From Candidatus Gastranaerophilales bacterium (lineage in GTDB: Bacteria > Bacillota > Clostridia > Lachnospirales > Lachnospiraceae), in contig JAMPHU010000020.1 of assembly GCA_023663225.1 (NCBI GenBank), positions 1 through 50,016 of the forward strand: DNA of 50,016 nucleotides, read 5' to 3'. A program made the translations under genes and the position numbers. The notes below the pieces were generated by a model. It was not told the origin of the DNA. It worked only from the letters and a program-made list of their open reading frames with translations, and did no database searches. Below, piece after piece: positions 8,346 through 17,236 of this stretch (position 1 is its first letter; the number at the start of each line of letters is the position of its first letter).

Positions 8346-8475
8346 AAAAATAAGCTCGATAGCTTATTTTTCAATCGGCTATTTGTTTCTGAGCGAAAAC
8401 AAATAGCCTTGATGGCAGACGAGAAATCGCCTTCGCGAATTTCTCGTCGCCTCTTCGCGACAAGTCGCTCAGAAA
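8346..8475 (+). repeat. 130-bp structured leader element, copy 1 (5' of recJ)
   Basis: It matches 35661-35790 at 127 of 130 bases. It contains hairpin A (8346-8371, perfect 11-bp stem), hairpin B (8377-8408, 12-bp stem) and hairpin C (8418-8448, 10-bp stem extended by CGC/GCG). The 11-mer TTTCTGAGCGA at 8386-8396, mostly in the loop of B, is the exact complement of 8465-8475, allowing a pseudoknot or an alternative fold. It is open in the recJ frame: a TTG at 8343 preceded by GAGGG would append 48 residues to RecJ. Flanks 8334-8350 and 8478-8495 are near-duplicates, suggesting insertion with target duplication. Confidence 0.85.
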
Positions 8476-8486
8476 TGGGGATCAGG

Positions 8487-10256
8487 ATGGAAAAATGGTT
8501 TGTGGCTGCTAAAAGAGCGGATTTTAATAAGTGGGCGGAGGAATTTCACATCAATCCTGTCCTGGCCAGAATTTTGCGAAATCGCGATCTGACTTCGGAG
8601 GCGGAGGTGGAAAAATTTCTTCACGGCACGCTGCAGGACTGTTATTCCCCGTGGCTTCTGAAGGATATGGACCGCGCGGTGGCGGAGATCTTACAGGCGG
8701 TCGCGAAGGAAAAGCGCATCCGCGTCATTGGCGACTATGACGTGGACGGGATCTGCTCCTCCTATATTTTGACCAGGGGACTGCAACTGTTGGGAGCAAA
8801 GGCGGACACGGCGATCCCCCACCGCATCCATGACGGCTACGGACTCAACGAGCATTTGATCAAAGAGGCGGGGGAAGATGGCATAGAGCTGATCGTCACC
8901 TGTGACAACGGCATTGCGGCGGCCAAGCAGATCGAGCTGGCCGACGCTATGGGGATCGGCGTCATTGTCACAGACCATCACGAGGTTCCCTATGTCATGG
9001 AAAACGGGGAGAAGAGAGAACTTCTGCCCCAGGCGTTGGCGGTGGTGGATCCCAAACAGGCGGGTTGTACCTATCCGTTTCCCCAGATCTGCGGCGGCGT
9101 GGTGGCTTACAAATGTATGCAGGCTTTGTGGGAGCGGACGAAAGATAAACGTTTGGAGACAGCCATGGATGAGTTTTTACAGTTTGCCGCCATCGCTACC
9201 GTGTGTGACGTCATGGAGTTAAAAGACGAGAACCGGATTTTGGTGAAGGAGGGACTTGCGCGGCTGCGCTGTACCAAGAATGAGGGGATACGGGCGCTTG
9301 CGGAGGTCAACGGCATCGATCGAAACAGCCTTTCGGCTTATCATCTCGGGTTTATCATAGGGCCTTGTCTCAATGCCACGGGCAGGCTGGACACGGCGGG
9401 GCGGGCGCTGGAACTTTTACAGAGCGGCACGAAGGCGGAGGCCATGCGCGCGGCCAGAGAGCTGAAAGATTTAAACGACAGCCGTAAGAGCCTGACCCAG
9501 AAAGGGGTGCAGGAGGCGATCGCCTACATAGAAGAGAGACATCTGGAAAAAGATCCTGTCATGGTGATCTTTCTGCCCCATGTGCATGAGAGCCTGGCGG
9601 GGATTATCGCCGGACGGCTTCGGGAAAAATACAATCATCCGGTATTTCTGCTCACCAGGGGGGAGGAGGGCGTCAAGGGTTCCGGCCGCTCCATAGAAGG
9701 GTATCATATGTACGAGCATATGAGCGCCGTAAAGCAGTATTTTACCAAGTTTGGCGGGCATAAGCTGGCGGCGGGCCTCTCCATGCGGGAGGAGGATATC
9801 GAGGCGCTGCGGCGGGCGTTAAATGAGGACTGCGGCCTTGCGGAGGAGGACTTTGCGCCGAGAGTGCATATCGATGTGCCCATGCCTCTTTCCTACGCAG
9901 ACGAGGAGCTTGCCGAAGAACTGGCGCTGTTGGAACCCTTTGGCGTGGGGAATCCCAAACCTCTTTTTGCCCAAAAAGAATTGACTTTTTTGTCGGGTGT
10001 GAAGATGGGGGCCAACAAGAATTTTGCCAGATACAGAGTGCGCACGCCGGAGGGCATGGAGGCGCAGATGGTGTTTTTTGGGGATCTGGAGCGATTTGAG
10101 GCTTTTTTGGACGAAAAATACGGCCCCGGAAGCGGGGAGGCCCTGTATGAGCGGGGCGCGGGGAGGGCCTATTCGGTCTCGGCCGCCTATCAGCTCTCCT
10201 TGAATACCTACAGAGGGCAGACGGAAGTACAGTTTATCATGCAGCATTATTGCTGA
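8487..10256 (+). CDS. recJ: Single-stranded-DNA-specific 5'-3' exonuclease RecJ
   Basis: 589 residues from the ATG at 8487. RecJ degrades single-stranded DNA in recombination and mismatch/base-excision repair. DHH-family motifs are visible: GDYDVDGICSSY (metal-binding Asp), VTDHHE, and the DHHA1 motif GGHKLAAGL near the C-terminus. The frame stays open upstream to a TTG at 8343 with its own ribosome site, giving a 637-residue form whose extra N-terminus is encoded by the 130-bp element. RecJ homology starts at MEKWFV, and GGGGATCAGG precedes that ATG, so I choose 8487. Whether the longer form is made is open. The gene is monocistronic, with a hairpin downstream. Confidence 0.93.
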   Translation: MEKWFVAAKRADFNKWAEEFHINPVLARILRNRDLTSEAEVEKFLHGTLQDCYSPWLLKDMDRAVAEILQAVAKEKRIRVIGDYDVDGICSSYILTRGLQLLGAKADTAIPHRIHDGYGLNEHLIKEAGEDGIELIVTCDNGIAAAKQIELADAMGIGVIVTDHHEVPYVMENGEKRELLPQALAVVDPKQAGCTYPFPQICGGVVAYKCMQALWERTKDKRLETAMDEFLQFAAIATVCDVMELKDENRILVKEGLARLRCTKNEGIRALAEVNGIDRNSLSAYHLGFIIGPCLNATGRLDTAGRALELLQSGTKAEAMRAARELKDLNDSRKSLTQKGVQEAIAYIEERHLEKDPVMVIFLPHVHESLAGIIAGRLREKYNHPVFLLTRGEEGVKGSGRSIEGYHMYEHMSAVKQYFTKFGGHKLAAGLSMREEDIEALRRALNEDCGLAEEDFAPRVHIDVPMPLSYADEELAEELALLEPFGVGNPKPLFAQKELTFLSGVKMGANKNFARYRVRTPEGMEAQMVFFGDLERFEAFLDEKYGPGSGEALYERGAGRAYSVSAAYQLSLNTYRGQTEVQFIMQHYC

Positions 10257-10393
10257 GTTTTATTTTGATTATACTTTTTTCATTTTTATCTCACAAATTG
10301 AACACAAAATGGACACATTTGGGCATTATGATGTTATCAGATCGTTAAGGAAAGCGATTTCATTAGCGATTTCCCCCCCTCATAAGAAAAAGG

Positions 10394-10422
10394 AAAGGTT
10401 CCGGCTGGCGTCCGGAACCTTT
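10394..10422. terminator. Terminator-like hairpin between recJ and murE
   Basis: An 11-bp perfect stem, AAAGGTTCCGG and CCGGAACCTTT, with a 7-nt loop. On the plus strand it is not followed by a clear T-run; on the minus strand it is followed by TCCTTTTTC. It lies about 140 bp after the recJ stop, in a 291-bp gap that otherwise holds only AT-rich sequence. Confidence 0.55.
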
Positions 10423-10547
10423 CTGCGTGTCTGAGAGGCGGCTGGGGGACGCCGAAAAATTTCTTTTTGGGGTGGTAGAAAAACGGAAAATAGAGTAAAA
10501 TAAAACAAAACTCTTTTTTATACTTGTTTTTGAGGAAGGTGCACAAT

Positions 10548-12014
10548 ATGAAATTAGCAGATTTGCTCAAAGGTCTGAAATATACCTGCGCACAGGGAAA
10601 CGTGGATCGGGATGTGGCAGGGGTGGTATACGACTCCAGGAAGGTTTCAAGGGATTGTCTGTTTATCTGCATCGAGGGGGCCAATTTTGACGGACACGAT
10701 TATGCGCAGGATGTGGTCGAAAAGGGAGCCGGGGCGTTAATCGTCTCCAAGGAAGTGCAGGGGGTGTCGGATAAGGATGTGACTGTCATCCGCGTGGAGA
10801 ATACCAGGTACGCCATGGCGTTTATCTCTGCAGCTTATTTCGGACATCCGGCGGAGAAATTAAAAGTGATCGGCATTACGGGCACAAAGGGCAAGACCAC
10901 CGCCACCTATCTGGTGAAGACGATCCTGGAAAACGCCGGCTATAAGGTGGGGCTGATCGGAACCATAGAGGAGATCATCGGCGATACCCATATTCACGCG
11001 GACAACACTACGCCAGAGTCCTATCTGTTACAGCAATATTTTGCGCAGATGGTGGAGGCGGGGTTGGATGTGGTGGTGATGGAGGTATCCTCCCAGGCGT
11101 TGATGCTCCATCGGACGCAGGGGTTTGTGTTCGACTACGGGATCTTCACCAATCTGGAGCCGGATCACATCGGCCCCAATGAGCACGCCAGCTTCGAAGA
11201 ATATCTGGCCTGCAAGAGTCTGTTGTTTCGCCAGTGCCATGTGGGCATCGTAAACGGCGACGACAGTCATTGGAGGCAGGTGACGGCTTCGGCCACCTGT
11301 CAGCTTGAAAGCTTTGGCATGGGGGAGGCGTGTATGCTTCGGGCCGCTGATCTGCGTCTGGTGCGCAGACCCGGCGAGCTGGGCGTGGCTTTTTCAGTGA
11401 AAGGGTTGATGAATTTTGAGGTAGAGGTGCGCACGCCGGGGCGGTTCAGCGTGTACAACGCTCTGGCTGCCATCGCTATTTGCAGACATTTTAAGGTGCG
11501 CAGGCAGGATATCCAAAAAGCGCTGCTCACCGCCACCGTGAAGGGGCGCATCGAGATGGTAAAGGTGTCGGATCAGTTTACGTTGCTCATCGACTATGCG
11601 CACAATGCCATGGCGCTGCAAAGCCTGCTTGTGACGCTGCGGGAGTATCAACCCCACAGGCTGGTGTGTCTTTTCGGCTGCGGGGGCAACCGCTCCAGGC
11701 AGCGCCGCTTTGAGATGGGGGAAGTCAGCGGCAAACTGGCGGATCTGACAGTGATCACCTCCGACAATCCCCGCTTCGAGGAACCCCAGGACATCATAGA
11801 AGATATCAAGACAGGCATCGGGCGCACCGCTGGAAAATATGTGGAGATCTGCGACCGGAGAGAGGCCATCCGCTATGTCATAGACCACGGAGAGCCGGGA
11901 GATATCATCGTCTTGGCGGGCAAAGGACATGAGGATTACCAGGAGATCAAGGGCGTAAAATACCCCATGGATGAGCGCGTGATCATACAGGAAATTTTGG
12001 AGGAACGCAGTTGA
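10548..12014 (+). CDS. murE: UDP-N-acetylmuramoyl-tripeptide synthetase MurE
   Basis: 488 residues. It adds the third amino acid to UDP-MurNAc-L-Ala-D-Glu in cytoplasmic peptidoglycan synthesis. The ATP-binding loop GITGTKGKTTATYL, DNTTPES, the DYAHN motif and the C-terminal SDNPRFEEP are visible. In the Mur ligase family DNPR goes with meso-diaminopimelate as substrate, so a meso-DAP cell wall is inferred. The start at 10548 is preceded by GAGGAAGG with a normal spacing; the frame opens slightly upstream but without support. Its last codons overlap the priA start (TTGA), indicating translational coupling. Confidence 0.95.
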   Translation: MKLADLLKGLKYTCAQGNVDRDVAGVVYDSRKVSRDCLFICIEGANFDGHDYAQDVVEKGAGALIVSKEVQGVSDKDVTVIRVENTRYAMAFISAAYFGHPAEKLKVIGITGTKGKTTATYLVKTILENAGYKVGLIGTIEEIIGDTHIHADNTTPESYLLQQYFAQMVEAGLDVVVMEVSSQALMLHRTQGFVFDYGIFTNLEPDHIGPNEHASFEEYLACKSLLFRQCHVGIVNGDDSHWRQVTASATCQLESFGMGEACMLRAADLRLVRRPGELGVAFSVKGLMNFEVEVRTPGRFSVYNALAAIAICRHFKVRRQDIQKALLTATVKGRIEMVKVSDQFTLLIDYAHNAMALQSLLVTLREYQPHRLVCLFGCGGNRSRQRRFEMGEVSGKLADLTVITSDNPRFEEPQDIIEDIKTGIGRTAGKYVEICDRREAIRYVIDHGEPGDIIVLAGKGHEDYQEIKGVKYPMDERVIIQEILEERS

Positions 12015-14254
12015 GCGGACGCTACGCAGATATTATCATAGATATTTCCCATGAAAAATTGGATAGAACGTTTCAGTACCGCGTTCCGGAGAAACTGCAA
12101 GACTCGTTGGAAGTCGGGATGTGCGTCATGGCGCCCTTTGGGAACGGGAATGTGCTGCGCAAAGGATATTGTGTGGCGCTGGGGGACGACTGCAAATTTG
12201 ACCCTGCCCGCACAAAGGAGATCGCCGGAATCGCCAAAAAGGGAGTGGGTGTGGAAGATCAGATGATCGCTGTGGCCGCTTTTTTGCGGCGGCATTACGG
12301 GGGGACGATGATCCAGGCGCTCAAGACCGTGCTCCCCGCCAAGCGCGCGGTAAAACAGTTAGAGCGGAAAAAAATACGCCGGATCCTGGACAGGGAGGCA
12401 GTGATTTCTCTTTTGGGCGAGTGCGAGCGGAAGCGCCAGACGGCGAAGGCGCGGCTTCTGCGGGAGCTGGCCGACCAGGAGGAGCTGCCCTACGAGTGGA
12501 TCACGGGCCGCCTGGGGGTGAGCGCCGCCACGGTGCACAGCCTAGAGCGGGCGGGCGCTCTTCTTGTGAGCAGCGCCACCGATTACAGAAATCCGGTGAA
12601 ATTCTCCGAAGCGGGGGAAAAGCCAAAGGAACTGAGCAGAGAGCAGCAACGTATCGTGACAGAAGTGTTGCAGGATTTTGACGCCGGCAGGACGGGAACG
12701 TATCTGATCCACGGCATTACCGGCAGCGGCAAGACCGAAGTGTATATGCAGTTGATCGCTGAGACGATTCAAAGAGGCAGGCAGGCGGTGGTGCTGATTC
12801 CGGAGATCGCCCTGACCTATCAGACTTTGCTGCGGTTTTACAGACGGTTCGGTGAGCGGGTCAGCGTGATGAATTCCAGTCTGTCGCAGGGAGAGAAGTA
12901 CGACCAATGTGAGCGCGCCAAGAAGGGTGAGATCGATGTGATCATCGGGCCCAGGTCTGCGCTGTTTGTCCCTTTTCCCAGGCTGGGACTGATCGTGGTG
13001 GACGAGGAGCATGAGAGCAGTTACAAGAGTGAGAGCACACCCAAGTATCACGCCAGGGAGGCGGCCTTAGAGATTGCCAGACTGCAGAAGGCCAGCGTGG
13101 TGCTTGGCTCTGCGACGCCCTCTTTGGAGGCGTACTATCGCGCGATGCAGGGCGAGTATCGATTGTTTCGGTTAAAGGAGCGTCTGTCGGGGGGCGCGCT
13201 TGCGCATGTGTCCGTGGTGGATCTGCGGGCGGAGCTGCGGGAGGGGAATCGTTCCATTTTCAGCAGGAAACTAAAAGAGCTTCTGGCTGACAGGCTTCAA
13301 AAGGGGCAGCAGAGTATGCTTTTTTTGAATCGCCGCGGATACGCGGGGTTTGTCTCCTGCCGCGCCTGTGGGCAGGTGATGAAATGTCCGCACTGTGACG
13401 TGTCGCTGTCCGAGCACAAGGACGGGAAGCTTCTGTGCCATTACTGCGGCTATGAGACTCCAAAACCTGCGCACTGTCCCAAGTGCGGTTCCAAATATAT
13501 CATGGGTTTCAAGGCGGGCACCCAGCAGATCGAGGAAAAACTCAAAGAACTTTTTCCGCAGGCGCGGACGCTGCGCATGGACGGGGACACCACCAAGGGA
13601 AAGGATAGTTACGAGCGCATTTTATCCGCTTTTTCTAACGGGGAGGCGGATGTGCTGATCGGGACGCAGATGATCGTCAAAGGGCATGATTTCCCCAATG
13701 TGACTCTGGTGGGGGTGCTGGCTGCGGATCTGTCCCTGGGGGCAAACGATTACCGCTGCGGCGAGCGGACTTTTCAGTTGCTCACCCAGGCGGTGGGCAG
13801 GGCTGGCAGAGGAACGCTTCCCGGCGAGGCGGTGATCCAGACTTACCAGCCGGAGCACTACGCGGTAATACACGCGGCGAAGCAGGATTACGAGGGCTTT
13901 TACGAGGAGGAGATTCTGTACAGAGAATTGTCCGGCTATCCGCCCGTAGAGCATATGATGGCGGTGCAGATTTACGGAAAAAGGGAAGATGCTGCAAAAC
14001 AGCTTGCGGAAAAGCTATCAGACGTGGTAAAGTCTATAGGGGAGAACAGCAGGTCGGACGCCGTGAGCGTGATCGGGCCTGCGCCTGCATCCATCGGAAA
14101 GGTCAACGATATCTTCCGATATGTATTTTATGTAAAGCATGGAAAATACGAGCGGCTGATCTACATAAAGGATGTGCTGGAGGAAAAATTGCAGTTCCTT
14201 CCGGCCAGGGAGGAGACGGTACAGTTTGATTTTGATCCCATGAACATCTTGTGA
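12011..14254 (+). CDS. priA: Primosomal replication restart helicase PriA
   Basis: 747 residues. PriA recognises stalled forks and reloads the replisome. Visible features: N-terminal 3'-DNA-binding region (about 1-100), Walker A GITGSGKTEVY, DEEH box, a block of paired cysteines (CRACG, CPHC, CHYCG, CPKCG) typical of the PriA zinc-binding insert, and the helicase C-terminal motif QAVGRAGRG. It starts with TTG overlapping the murE stop. The next gene, def, follows after 32 bp, as in the conserved Bacillota cluster. Confidence 0.95.
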   Translation: MSGRYADIIIDISHEKLDRTFQYRVPEKLQDSLEVGMCVMAPFGNGNVLRKGYCVALGDDCKFDPARTKEIAGIAKKGVGVEDQMIAVAAFLRRHYGGTMIQALKTVLPAKRAVKQLERKKIRRILDREAVISLLGECERKRQTAKARLLRELADQEELPYEWITGRLGVSAATVHSLERAGALLVSSATDYRNPVKFSEAGEKPKELSREQQRIVTEVLQDFDAGRTGTYLIHGITGSGKTEVYMQLIAETIQRGRQAVVLIPEIALTYQTLLRFYRRFGERVSVMNSSLSQGEKYDQCERAKKGEIDVIIGPRSALFVPFPRLGLIVVDEEHESSYKSESTPKYHAREAALEIARLQKASVVLGSATPSLEAYYRAMQGEYRLFRLKERLSGGALAHVSVVDLRAELREGNRSIFSRKLKELLADRLQKGQQSMLFLNRRGYAGFVSCRACGQVMKCPHCDVSLSEHKDGKLLCHYCGYETPKPAHCPKCGSKYIMGFKAGTQQIEEKLKELFPQARTLRMDGDTTKGKDSYERILSAFSNGEADVLIGTQMIVKGHDFPNVTLVGVLAADLSLGANDYRCGERTFQLLTQAVGRAGRGTLPGEAVIQTYQPEHYAVIHAAKQDYEGFYEEEILYRELSGYPPVEHMMAVQIYGKREDAAKQLAEKLSDVVKSIGENSRSDAVSVIGPAPASIGKVNDIFRYVFYVKHGKYERLIYIKDVLEEKLQFLPAREETVQFDFDPMNIL

Positions 14255-14286
14255 TAAGAGAGTTTGCATCAGTGGAGGAGAAGGAA

Positions 14287-14763
14287 ATGGCAATACGCAA
14301 TATCAGAGAGTATGGAGATGAAGTGCTGACCAAGAGATGCAAGGAGGTGATCGAGATGACGCCTCGCGTCAAAGAGCTGATCGAGGATATGTTGGAGACG
14401 ATGTACGAGGCGAACGGCGTAGGTCTGGCAGCTCCGCAGGTGGGCATTTTAAAGCGGATCGTGGTGATCGACACCACGGGTGAGGATCCGTACATCTTCA
14501 TCAATCCCAGGATCGTGGAAAGCAGCGGGGAACAGACAGGCAGCGAGGCGTGTCTGAGCGTGCCCGGCAAGAGCGGCACCGTGACCAGACCGGACTATGT
14601 GAAGGTGGTGGCGCTGGATGTGAATATGAAGCCGATCGAGGTGGAGGGAACGGAGCTTTTGGCCAGAGCGATCTGCCATGAGCTGGATCATCTGGAAGGG
14701 CATCTGTATGTGGAAAAAGTGGAAGGGGAACTGCAGGATGTGGTTCCTGAGGATGAGGAGTAG
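14287..14763 (+). CDS. def: Peptide deformylase
   Basis: 158 residues. It removes the N-formyl group from nascent proteins using a divalent metal. All three family motifs are present: GVGLAAPQVG, EACLS (alanine in place of the usual glycine in EGCLS) and HELDHLEGH with the metal-binding histidines. The ATG at 14287 has GGAGGAGAAGG just before it; the earlier GTG at 14251 overlaps priA and adds non-homologous residues. It is 5 bp upstream of fmt, which performs the opposite reaction on initiator tRNA. Confidence 0.95.
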   Translation: MAIRNIREYGDEVLTKRCKEVIEMTPRVKELIEDMLETMYEANGVGLAAPQVGILKRIVVIDTTGEDPYIFINPRIVESSGEQTGSEACLSVPGKSGTVTRPDYVKVVALDVNMKPIEVEGTELLARAICHELDHLEGHLYVEKVEGELQDVVPEDEE

Positions 14764-14768
14764 CGGCT

Positions 14769-15740
14769 ATGAAGATTGTTTTTATGGGAACGCCCGATTT
14801 TGCCGTGGGCGCGCTGGAGGCGATTTTGCGGGCAGGGCATGAAGTGGTGGCGGTGGTGACACAGCCGGACAAACCGAAGGGCAGGAGCAGACAGCCAACC
14901 TATCCGCCTGTGAAGGAATGTGCCTTAAAGCACGGGATCCCCGTGATGCAGCCTAAGCGCATCAAGACCCCCGAGGCGGTGGAGGAGCTGTTAAAATACC
15001 CTGCGGATGTGTATATTGTGGCGGCTTTCGGGCAGTTTTTATCTCAGGAGATATTGGATATCCCGCCGTACGGATGTCTCAACGTCCACGCGTCCCTGCT
15101 TCCCAAATACAGAGGCGCGTCGCCGATTCAGCACGCGATCATCGACGGGGAGGAGGAGACCGGCGTCACCATCCAGCAGATGGTCCTGGGGGTGGACTGT
15201 GGGGATATGCTGTACCGCGAAAAGGTCAAGATCCTGGATACGGACACCTTTCAGACGCTCCACGACAAGCTTATGGTCTTGGGCGGGGAAGCTGTGACAA
15301 AGACGCTTGTCCTCTTGGAAGAGGGGAAACTGGCGCCCGAGAAGCAGAAAGAGGAGTTGTCCAGTTATGCGCCCCTGATCGAAAAGCAGATGGGTCGGAT
15401 CGATTTTGGCAAAAGTGCGGTAGAGTTGGATCGACTGATCAGAGGATTGGATCCCTGGCCCAGCGCATACACTTTTTACCGTGGCAGGCAGTTGAAGCTG
15501 TGGAAGGCCGTGCCGGTGAGTCCGGTGGAGGCCGTGAAGGAGGTGGCGGGGATGTCCGTGACGCCCGCGGAAGTGACCGCCGTCACGAAGGATTATATCG
15601 AGGTGGCGGCAGGGGTCGGCAGTCTGCGCATCTACGAGCTGCAGTTGGAAGGGAAAAAGCGTATGAATACCCATGACTTTCTGCTGGGGGTCAGGATAGT
15701 CCCCGGCGAGTTCTTTGGAGAAAATGGGAGTGTGAGGTAA
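14769..15740 (+). CDS. fmt: Methionyl-tRNA formyltransferase
   Basis: 323 residues. It transfers a formyl group from 10-formyl-tetrahydrofolate to Met-tRNA(fMet). The N-terminal transferase domain carries IVFMGTPDFAVGALEA at the start and NVHASLLPKYRGASPIQ with the catalytic Asn-His region. A C-terminal oligonucleotide-binding domain follows (about 205-315). The length is normal for the family. It is coupled to def and followed by rsmB after 42 bp. Confidence 0.96.
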   Translation: MKIVFMGTPDFAVGALEAILRAGHEVVAVVTQPDKPKGRSRQPTYPPVKECALKHGIPVMQPKRIKTPEAVEELLKYPADVYIVAAFGQFLSQEILDIPPYGCLNVHASLLPKYRGASPIQHAIIDGEEETGVTIQQMVLGVDCGDMLYREKVKILDTDTFQTLHDKLMVLGGEAVTKTLVLLEEGKLAPEKQKEELSSYAPLIEKQMGRIDFGKSAVELDRLIRGLDPWPSAYTFYRGRQLKLWKAVPVSPVEAVKEVAGMSVTPAEVTAVTKDYIEVAAGVGSLRIYELQLEGKKRMNTHDFLLGVRIVPGEFFGENGSVR

Positions 15741-15782
15741 GGAGCATGTCTGGCGGCAGTTGCGGCCGCAGGAGGGATCGAT

Positions 15783-17177
15783 ATGAGGGAGGCGTCGTTT
15801 GGGCCCAGGGAGATCGTGCTGGATATTTTGCTGACGTTGGAGCGGGAGGATGTGTTTTCCAACCGCCTTATCGCTTCTGTTTTGGATAAATACGATTATC
15901 TGGACGGCAGAGATAAGGCTTTTATCAAGAGAGTGGCGGAGGGAACCATAGAGAGGCAAATCGAACTGGACTATGATCTGGATCAGATCTCCTCCACGCC
16001 CGTGAGAAAGATGAAACCTCTGATCCGCTGTCTGCTGCGCATGAGCGCTTATCAACTGCTTTATCTGGACGCCGTGCCGGACAGCGCGGTCTGCAACGAA
16101 GCATGTAAGCTGGCGCAAAAGCGCGGTTTTCAAAACCTAAAGGGATTTGTCAACGCCGTGCTGCGCAATCTCGCCAAGCAAAAGGGGGCGCTTGCCCTGC
16201 CGGATGAAAGCGACGGCGGCATCCGCAGACTTTCTGTGCAATACTCCGTCCCCGAATGGCTGGTTCGCATGTGGATGGAGGAATACGGGATTGAGATTGC
16301 GGAGACACTGTTAGAGGGAGCGCTGAAAGTCCATCCGGTGACGATTCGGTTTCGGGCAGATTTGGCGGAGTCAGAGCGAAGCCGTTTTTTGCATGAGATG
16401 GAAGAAATGGGTGTCATTGCAAACAGAAGCGTTTATCTGGGGAATCTGTACACGCTGGAAAATGTGGAGGGAGTCCGCTCCCTGCCCGGTTTTGCGCAGG
16501 GGATCTTCACCGTGCAGGACGTAAGCTCCGCTCTGGCGGTGGAAGCGGCCGGGATCCACAGAGGAGATTTTGTCATGGATGTCTGTGCGGCGCCGGGCGG
16601 AAAGAGTATGTTCGCCGCCGAAAAGGCAGAGCGTGTGCTGGCGCGGGATCTCACGGAGGGGAAGCTCGCCATACTGGAAGAAAATCTAAGGCGTATGCGG
16701 ATATCCAATGTGATCACAGAGCGTTACGACGCCACGCAGACAGACGAGAATTATCTGGGTCAGGCGGATGTGGTGCTGTTGGATGTGCCTTGTTCGGGCC
16801 TCGGCGTGATGAGCAGGAAGCGGGATATCAAGTACCGCGCCACACCGGAGAGTCTCTCGGAGATCGTAAAGCTGCAGAGACAGATCGTAGCCCACAGTTG
16901 GCAGTATGTGAAGCCCGGCGGCATCCTTCTCTACAGTACTTGTACGATTCACCGCGCGGAGAATGAGCAGATGGTGGAGTGGATCCTGGAGCAGTTCCCT
17001 TTTGAGCCCGCGGATCCGGATGACTTGCCGGAAAACTTGAAGGCGCAGCGGGACTTGGTCAGACAAAAGCAGGCGGTGTGCGGGAAGGCTTCCTCACAGA
17101 ATACAGGGATACAGATGCTCCCCGGATATATGGATGCGGACGGTTTCTTTTTTGCCAGGCTGAGGCGCAAGGCATAG
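15783..17177 (+). CDS. rsmB: 16S rRNA m5C967 methyltransferase RsmB
   Basis: 464 residues. An N-terminal NusB-like RNA-binding domain (about 1-140) is fused to a Rossmann methyltransferase domain. The SAM loop DVCAAPGGKS, the catalytic-cysteine motif DVPCSGLGVM and the second cysteine in YSTCTI are all visible. The start is preceded by GCAGGAGGGATCGAT. It belongs to the priA-def-fmt cluster; a zinc metallopeptidase gene sometimes found between fmt and rsmB in other Clostridia is absent. Confidence 0.95.
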   Translation: MREASFGPREIVLDILLTLEREDVFSNRLIASVLDKYDYLDGRDKAFIKRVAEGTIERQIELDYDLDQISSTPVRKMKPLIRCLLRMSAYQLLYLDAVPDSAVCNEACKLAQKRGFQNLKGFVNAVLRNLAKQKGALALPDESDGGIRRLSVQYSVPEWLVRMWMEEYGIEIAETLLEGALKVHPVTIRFRADLAESERSRFLHEMEEMGVIANRSVYLGNLYTLENVEGVRSLPGFAQGIFTVQDVSSALAVEAAGIHRGDFVMDVCAAPGGKSMFAAEKAERVLARDLTEGKLAILEENLRRMRISNVITERYDATQTDENYLGQADVVLLDVPCSGLGVMSRKRDIKYRATPESLSEIVKLQRQIVAHSWQYVKPGGILLYSTCTIHRAENEQMVEWILEQFPFEPADPDDLPENLKAQRDLVRQKQAVCGKASSQNTGIQMLPGYMDADGFFFARLRRKA

Positions 17178-17236
17178 TAAGAGTAAGTGATAGTAAGCGA
17201 CAGGAAGTCTGCGGATTCGGGAGAGATGGTGCACAT

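Noticed and set aside
8343-8486. 48-residue N-terminal extension of RecJ as a genuine conserved domain
   Set aside because: The same peptide is encoded before the unrelated BceB permease by a near-identical 130-bp DNA element, and RecJ and BceB homology begins only after it, so it is repeat-derived rather than a domain of either family.
15039-16133. 364-codon minus-strand open frame opposite fmt and rsmB
   Set aside because: Both opposite-strand genes are clear housekeeping genes with full motifs; the antisense frame is Gln/His/Leu-rich without family features.
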